From positions 1 to 26,497 of the forward strand of contig JAFZJT010000318.1 in the NCBI GenBank assembly GCA_017553815.1: a stretch of DNA of 26,497 bases. The letters run 5' to 3'. The notes under the pieces were generated by a model, which had not been told where the DNA came from, did no database searches, and saw only the letters and a program-made list of their open reading frames with translations. Shown here piece after piece: positions 22,156-26,497 of the stretch. Source of the DNA: Clostridia bacterium (GTDB taxonomy: Bacteria; Bacillota_A; Clostridia; Christensenellales; CAG-138). A program made the translations under genes and the position numbers. Numbering within the stretch: the first letter of the stretch is position 1; every line of letters begins with the position of its first letter.

Positions 22156-23011
22156 CGTTTCAAAATGCTACGGCAAATTCACGGCAATCGAGCATATCTC
22201 GCTCGATTTTGAAAACGGCCTGTACGCGCTTCTTGCTCCCAACGGCGCGGGCAAGACGACACTCATCAAGATGATAACCACGCTTCTTTCTCCAACCGAT
22301 GGCGAGATACTCTATGACGGCGCGGAGATACGCAGGATTGGTGCGGAATACCGTTCGCTTATCGGGTATCTTCCACAGCGCTTCGGCTACTATAAAAGCA
22401 ACACGCCCGTGCAGTATCTCGACTATCTCGCGGCGCTCAAGGGCGTGCCGAAGCAGGGGCTGAAAGCGCGCATCGGCGAGCTTATCGAGCTTGTTGGACT
22501 TTCGGAATCCGCGAACACCAAGATGCGCAAATTCTCCGGCGGCATGCTTCAGCGCGTGGGAATCGCGCAGGCGATGCTGAACGACCCCAAGATACTCATA
22601 CTTGACGAGCCGACCGCGGGGCTCGACCCAAAGGAACGCGTGCGCTTTCGCAATATCATATCGGAGCTTTCAAAGGACCGCATAGTCATCCTCTCCACGC
22701 ATATCGTTTCGGATATCGAGTCCATCGCGAACCGCGTTATCATGATAAAGGATAAGCATCTTTATAAAAACGATACCGTGGACGCTATCTGCGGCGGGCT
22801 CGATGGCAAAGTTTACGAAACCTTCATTTCAAACGGGGAGCGCATGGATATCGGCGGCGGGTTCCTGCTCTCATCAAGGCAGGAGCGCGGCGGAGCGAGC
22901 GTGCGCTTCTATTCCGAGGAAAAGGCGGATGGCATGATCTGCACGCCTAATCTTGAGGACGTTTTCCTCGTTGCGTACAGGGATGCGGACAGTTCCGCGA
23001 AATGGAGTTAA
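22139..23011 (+). CDS. ABC transporter ATP-binding protein
   Basis: A 290-residue ATPase with one nucleotide-binding domain: Walker A APNGAGKTT (33-41; Ala replaces the usual first Gly of the P-loop), Q-loop YLPQRFG, signature FSGGM, Walker B ILILDEPTAGLDP, and switch LSTHIV. The ~70-residue C-terminal tail is typical of exporters for bacitracin- or lantibiotic-like peptides. The ATG at 22139 follows AAGGTGG; a longer open frame upstream overlaps the preceding gene and lacks family sequence. It works with the two permeases immediately downstream. The substrate is unknown; peptide export or self-protection is a family-based guess. Confidence 0.93.
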   Translation: MLTVSDVSKCYGKFTAIEHISLDFENGLYALLAPNGAGKTTLIKMITTLLSPTDGEILYDGAEIRRIGAEYRSLIGYLPQRFGYYKSNTPVQYLDYLAALKGVPKQGLKARIGELIELVGLSESANTKMRKFSGGMLQRVGIAQAMLNDPKILILDEPTAGLDPKERVRFRNIISELSKDRIVILSTHIVSDIESIANRVIMIKDKHLYKNDTVDAICGGLDGKVYETFISNGERMDIGGGFLLSSRQERGGASVRFYSEEKADGMICTPNLEDVFLVAYRDADSSAKWS

Positions 23012-23012
23012 T

Positions 23013-24221
23013 ATGCGCCTGCTGTTAAATGAACTGAAAAAGCTTTTGAATCCTCGGCTCGCCGCGATACTCCTGCTGTTTTCCATCGCCTATACCTTTC
23101 TTTTCTTGAACTTTCGACTCACGCAGGGAACGAGCGAACGGAATATTCGGTTATACGGCGAGCTTCGTTCGGAATTCGGCGCGGAGCTTTCGCTCGATGA
23201 ATGGGACGCGTTTTCAGCTAAGCGCGATGGCGTTCTTGAGAGGATAAACGAGCAGATACGAGCCAGCGAGATAATGCGCAAAAACGGCATCGAGGATTAC
23301 GAAGCCTTTATCCATACTCCCCCCATCGTTTTCACGCCCGATATGAGCGAAGCGGATATGGAGTTTGAGCAGGAAAGGAGCCGCATCTATCACGACCGCG
23401 CCTCACAGCTCATCGGCAATTTATTGGAAATGGATATACTTATCCTCGCCAAGGAGAATCATTGGGTCCTCGCCGACGAAAGCGAATATGACGAAGCCCG
23501 CGCCGAAAACGGGCGAATCCCAAACGACACCCCTTACAAAAACGACGCCGTTGCCGAAAGGTACAGGCGCACCTCGACCCGCGGCGTTTCGTTGATGCCC
23601 GCCGCCGTGCTGAGGGCGCTCGATGAGGACTTATTATGGCTTTTCATCCTCGCCGCGATACTCTGCTTCGTATTGATACTGCCACGTCTAATCGGGGAGC
23701 ATCTGCGCGGTATGCGTGAGATCCAGCTTGCGAGCAAAACGGGGCGCGGCATCTTCCCGCTTCAAGCGGGAACCTGCGCGGTTTTCGGACTCTGCGTGGG
23801 AATGTTGCTTATCGCCGTCTACGGGGCGATACTTTGGCGTTGCGGTGCGCTTCGCTTTATCGCCTGCGACATAAACACCTACGACACGAGGCTGAGATTT
23901 TGGACGGATATGAGCTTCGGCGGCTATCTTCTCATACACGCGGCAGCTGTTCTGCTTTTCTCGGTTTGCGCTTCGCTTTTTGCCTACTTCATCGGCAGGC
24001 TATCTGGCAATTATATCACGGGGCTCGCGCTTGCCCTGCCGGTGGCGGCGGCGCTCGTTTGGGGCTTTCTAATGCTCTGCCAAAGTCCGCTGAACCTGTT
24101 CGGCGCGCCTACGCTTGCCGCTGCCGTTATTAAGTCCTGCGGAGCGCTGTTGATACTTGCCGTGATCGTTATAGCGGTGCTGATAATGCTTAAACGCGAC
24201 AAGGCGAGAGACATACTATGA
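23013..24221 (+). CDS. ABC transporter permease 1
   Basis: A 402-residue ABC-2-type permease. The N-terminal motif NELKKLLNPRL leads into a first transmembrane helix (about 16-34); then comes a large hydrophilic domain of ~170 residues, and five helices in the C-terminal half (about 210-230, 252-273, 305-327, 335-355, 380-398). It starts one base after the ATPase stop, with GGAG upstream, and its stop overlaps the next gene at ATGA. It resembles permease 2 at the N terminus (ELKKLL), suggesting the two arose by duplication. Confidence 0.85.
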   Translation: MRLLLNELKKLLNPRLAAILLLFSIAYTFLFLNFRLTQGTSERNIRLYGELRSEFGAELSLDEWDAFSAKRDGVLERINEQIRASEIMRKNGIEDYEAFIHTPPIVFTPDMSEADMEFEQERSRIYHDRASQLIGNLLEMDILILAKENHWVLADESEYDEARAENGRIPNDTPYKNDAVAERYRRTSTRGVSLMPAAVLRALDEDLLWLFILAAILCFVLILPRLIGEHLRGMREIQLASKTGRGIFPLQAGTCAVFGLCVGMLLIAVYGAILWRCGALRFIACDINTYDTRLRFWTDMSFGGYLLIHAAAVLLFSVCASLFAYFIGRLSGNYITGLALALPVAAALVWGFLMLCQSPLNLFGAPTLAAAVIKSCGALLILAVIVIAVLIMLKRDKARDIL

Positions 24222-25306
24222 AGATATTTATTTATGAATTGAAAAAGCTTTTGCGTTTCCCGCTTATGTGGGTGCTTGCGGCGCTTTCCATAGGGCTGAA
24301 TGCGCTTTTGATGCATACCCCGCTCGGCTATCCCGAGTTTACGCGAAATCTTCGTGAGATGTACAGGGTGCTGTCGGCAGGCATTCACGAGTGGGAGGCC
24401 TTCCGGATTTACACGGAGTACCGCGAGCATTATTCGGGCGTATACAACGAGCTCGATATGCTGACGGTGCTTGAGGAAAAGAAGGACGACCTCGGCTTTG
24501 AGCCGACGGGGAGCTATGCGGAGTTCATTCGCGGCAACTATGAAAAGCTTCAAAAGCGCGTGGAGGAGATAAGGAATGGCGGCGAAACGGACGGCCCATT
24601 CTACCCCGGTGGGCTGTTCGGGATTCACGGTGCGCTGTATTCCGTGTTAAGCTTCGCAATAGTGGAAATGCTGATAATCACCTGCTTTTCTGTGCTGTAT
24701 CTCATGGACTTTGAGCGCATAAGCCACACCAATGAAACGGTGCTTTCGAGCGCCGTGGGGCGCAGGATAATGGGCGTTAAGCTCGGCGCGGGGCTATTAT
24801 TCGGAATGCTTCTTTCGGTTATCATTCTCGCGGCAAGCCTTGCGGATTTTCTCGCCCTCGTTCCGATGGAGGGGCTTTGGAGCACAAGCGTGAGCGCGTT
24901 TACGGTGATGGAACGGGAGCTTTTCATAACCTTCTTCCCTCTCACGATCGCGCAGGAGCTTATGCTCGGTATAGCCGCTGCGCTGATGCTGACGCTCATA
25001 ATGGGCTTGATCGTGGGCGCGGCGCAGTATTTTTGCAAAAACAGCTATCTTGTTACGGTCTGCACCGCCGCGATCTTCTTCGGAGCGCATACCGCGATAA
25101 AATTTGTGAACAACGCGGGTATTTTTACAACCGCCATCCGCATGACTCCCGCCGCGCTTCTAAGGAGCTGCGGAAAATGGTTCATAGCGGATCACCCCGC
25201 AATCGCGTTTGCGGGCAGCGAGCTTTGGACGCTCGGTATATGGGGCGCGATCGCGCTTGCCGCGCTGCTATTTGGGAAAATGCGGTTTATGCGAAAGGAT
25301 ATTTGA
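24218..25306 (+). CDS. ABC transporter permease 2
   Basis: A 362-residue permease paralogous to the preceding one: MKIFIYELKKLLRFPLMWVL with first helix about 14-30, a hydrophilic loop of ~110 residues (LREMYRVLSAGIHEWEAF), then about five helices from residue 140 to the C terminus (SFAIVEMLIITCFSVLYLM; MALMLTLIMGLIVG-like segment near 255-275; IWGAIALAALLFGKM at the end). The start overlaps the permease 1 stop (ATGA). It is the last gene of the operon, followed by a strong terminator. Confidence 0.85.
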   Translation: MKIFIYELKKLLRFPLMWVLAALSIGLNALLMHTPLGYPEFTRNLREMYRVLSAGIHEWEAFRIYTEYREHYSGVYNELDMLTVLEEKKDDLGFEPTGSYAEFIRGNYEKLQKRVEEIRNGGETDGPFYPGGLFGIHGALYSVLSFAIVEMLIITCFSVLYLMDFERISHTNETVLSSAVGRRIMGVKLGAGLLFGMLLSVIILAASLADFLALVPMEGLWSTSVSAFTVMERELFITFFPLTIAQELMLGIAAALMLTLIMGLIVGAAQYFCKNSYLVTVCTAAIFFGAHTAIKFVNNAGIFTTAIRMTPAALLRSCGKWFIADHPAIAFAGSELWTLGIWGAIALAALLFGKMRFMRKDI

Positions 25307-25327
25307 TTATTTGCGCCGAATACGGCT

Positions 25328-25360
25328 CGGGCCGCCCGCGATGCTGCGGGCGGCTCGTTT
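25328..25360 (+). terminator. Strong terminator of the sigma factor-ABC operon
   Basis: GCCGCCCGC (25331-25339) and GCGGGCGGC (25346-25354) form a 9-bp stem, extendable to 12 bp with flanking CGG/TCG, loop of 6, followed by GTTTTTGCTTTTC. The minus-strand side has no U-tract, so it acts on the plus-strand operon. Confidence 0.88.
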
Positions 25361-25398
25361 TTGCTTTTCTTTATTCTCTTTGTTCGGAGTTTTATCCG

Positions 25399-25821
25399 TT
25401 ATTTTTCGCTTTTCAGCCTGCTGTTCATTTCGCTTGCAAGCTTCTTTGCACTTCTGTACTGAATGAACCAGATGATAAACGCTATTGCGACCTGCCCCGC
25501 GATGATGGCAAGGCTTACTAAAATTCCGCCGTTTTCAACGCGCGCCCAACCGTTGACTATCGCGGCGGCAACCATAACCGCGCAGCCGATGCCCATGTGG
25601 ATAAGCACCTTGACGGGCATCGAAAGCTCGGTTTCATAGATGAGCGACGGTATGCCGAAGCCGAGCCCGATCGCAAATGCTGAGAGGCAGTAACGGAGCA
25701 TACCGCTATTTGACGCGAAGGTTCCGTCCTCCGCCGACAGCGCAACGAAGAAGCTTGAGATAACGAACACCGTGCAGGCGATCTTTATGCCTCCCCATGC
25801 GGCAGATAGAAGTTTTTTCAT
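25399..25821 (-). CDS. DUF3021-family membrane protein, partner of LytTR regulator
   Basis: A 140-residue protein with four transmembrane helices (about 11-30, 43-61, 71-90, 99-120), the size and topology of DUF3021. In LytTR regulatory systems (for example BrsRM and HdrRM of streptococci) such a membrane protein is encoded directly after a LytTR DNA-binding protein and inhibits it. The start at 25819-25821 (MKKLLSAAW) is preferred because AAAGGGG sits seven bases upstream; an in-frame ATG at 25836 overlaps the LytTR stop and lacks its own site. Function here is inferred from family and pairing. Confidence 0.85.
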   Translation of the reverse strand: MKKLLSAAWGGIKIACTVFVISSFFVALSAEDGTFASNSGMLRYCLSAFAIGLGFGIPSLIYETELSMPVKVLIHMGIGCAVMVAAAIVNGWARVENGGILVSLAIIAGQVAIAFIIWFIQYRSAKKLASEMNSRLKSEK

Positions 25822-25832
25822 ATTTTCCCCTT

Positions 25833-26276
25833 TCATAGCCCGAGATATTTTTTAAGATCGGGCAGATATTTTCGTGAGATGTATTCCTTGGAGCCGTTTT
25901 TGAGCTCAAGAAGCATCAGCCCGCTGTAATGCGGCTCCACGAGCTTTAGCTTTTTAAGATTGACGATGCACGATTTTGAAATTCTCATAAAATCGCGCAG
26001 ACCTTCAAAATCCTTGAGCGGCTTCGGGCTTTCATAGCTCTTCTCTTTGCAAACGAGCTGCGTTCTGCCGTTTTCGCTCTTTATCGCAAAAAGCTCCTGC
26101 CGCTCGATTATGACCGTTCGCCCGTTCTCCATGCCGGTTATCACGGCTTCGCCCTCGCCGAGTCCCAATAAAAGCCTTTGCGCTTCGAGCACCGCTTCGG
26201 TGACCTCCGGGCAGGTGATGAGCGCGTTTATCTCGCTCTTTGAAATGCTGCTGTCTATCCTTATTTCAACCTTCAT
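25833..26276 (-). CDS. LytTR-domain transcriptional regulator
   Basis: A 147-residue regulator without receiver domain. The N-terminal ~45 residues form a small uncharacterised domain; the C-terminal ~95 residues are a LytTR DNA-binding domain (VIIERQELFAIKSENGRTQL, FMRISKSCIVNLKKLKLVEP, LELKNGSKEYISRKYLPDLK). The ATG at 26274-26276 follows GGAGAG; an open frame runs 12 codons further up without a binding site. It is translated just ahead of the DUF3021 gene, so the pair is expected to form a regulator with a membrane inhibitor. Targets are unknown. Confidence 0.92.
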   Translation of the reverse strand: MKVEIRIDSSISKSEINALITCPEVTEAVLEAQRLLLGLGEGEAVITGMENGRTVIIERQELFAIKSENGRTQLVCKEKSYESPKPLKDFEGLRDFMRISKSCIVNLKKLKLVEPHYSGLMLLELKNGSKEYISRKYLPDLKKYLGL

Positions 26277-26302
26277 ATTCTCTCCTTTCAGCCGGCGAAA
26301 TG

Positions 26303-26331
26303 AGTATAGCACGAAAGGGCGAAAAAGTCAT
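26303..26331 (-). promoter_or_regulatory. Promoter of LytTR-DUF3021 unit
   Basis: On the minus strand ATGACT (26326-26331), 17-base spacer ending in TGC, TATACT (26303-26308), about 27 bases before the ATG, which leaves a very short leader. Confidence 0.6.
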
Positions 26332-26419
26332 CGGTTTTGCGACAAGAGGCGGGAAAGCGGCGGTGAAATGCGGTTTTCGCAGCCTGAAGCTCCGTCGACG
26401 CGAAAGCTTTGCGTTCATT

Positions 26420-26445
26420 ATATACGTTTTAACCGTTATATATTT
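26420..26445. promoter_or_regulatory. Imperfect palindrome upstream of the outward promoter
   Basis: TATA-ACGTTTTAACCGT-TATA is an imperfect inverted repeat ending about 15 bases upstream of the -35 box at 26457. Position suits an activator, possibly the adjacent LytTR protein, but the sequence does not match a LytTR direct repeat well. Confidence 0.3.
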
Positions 26446-26456
26446 CGCAGCGCTAC

Positions 26457-26485
26457 TTGAACTTTATACTTAAAAATGCTATACT
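26457..26485 (+). promoter_or_regulatory. Outward promoter for a gene beyond the right edge
   Basis: TTGAAC (26457-26462), 17-base spacer ending in TGC, TATACT (26480-26485). The gene it drives lies outside the window. It is divergent from the LytTR unit. Confidence 0.65.
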
Positions 26486-26497
26486 GCCTTAGTTTAA

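Overview
The window looks like a chromosomal segment of a Gram-positive, Clostridia-type bacterium. The evidence is G+C-rich coding sequence (roughly 55% by eye), GGAGG-type ribosome binding sites, SecG, SmpB, Hsp33 and cysteine-desulfidase homologues of Firmicutes type, an NlpC/P60 endolysin with an r1t-like holin, and a LytTR/DUF3021 pair. I cannot name a genus. Most of the window is ordinary chromosome; two blocks look accessory.

Layout. 1-1685 (minus): cobT (cut by the window edge) and a TIM-barrel sugar-phosphate isomerase-like gene behind one promoter. 1853-2732 (plus): secG with a near-consensus promoter and terminator, then smpB. 2815-8594 (minus): SAM methyltransferase, hslO, TPR protein, THUMP RNA methyltransferase and a YD-repeat lipoprotein, mostly coupled and closed by a strong terminator. 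8727-9923 (minus): a class I/II aminotransferase with its own promoter. 10167-14849 (minus): a lower-G+C accessory block with a type II restriction-modification pair (endonuclease frameshifted), a truncated second copy of the 3' end of the cysteine-desulfidase gene, a small membrane-anchored protein and a secreted lectin-like protein whose start is frameshifted in a poly-A run. 14876-16162 (minus): the intact UPF0597/CyuA-type desulfidase. 16344-20772 (plus): a phage-derived cassette (tail-fibre-like protein, two small phage proteins, NlpC/P60 endolysin, holin) with its own promoter, a structured leader and a terminator, but no capsid, tail, integrase or replication genes. 20807-25357 (plus): an operon of ECF-type sigma factor, six-TM protein, ABC ATPase and two permeases. 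25399-26276 (minus): LytTR regulator and DUF3021 membrane partner. The right edge carries an outward promoter.

How the genes work together. The fibre, endolysin and holin form one transcription unit, so adhesin production and wall/membrane permeabilisation are probably coupled. This is the best candidate here for an undescribed system. The secreted protein and its overlapping membrane-protein partner have the layout of an effector/immunity pair, but sequence alone does not prove that. The duplicated desulfidase 3' end differs from the intact copy almost only at silent sites, which suggests that this end arrived by recombination from a related strain together with the neighbouring accessory genes.
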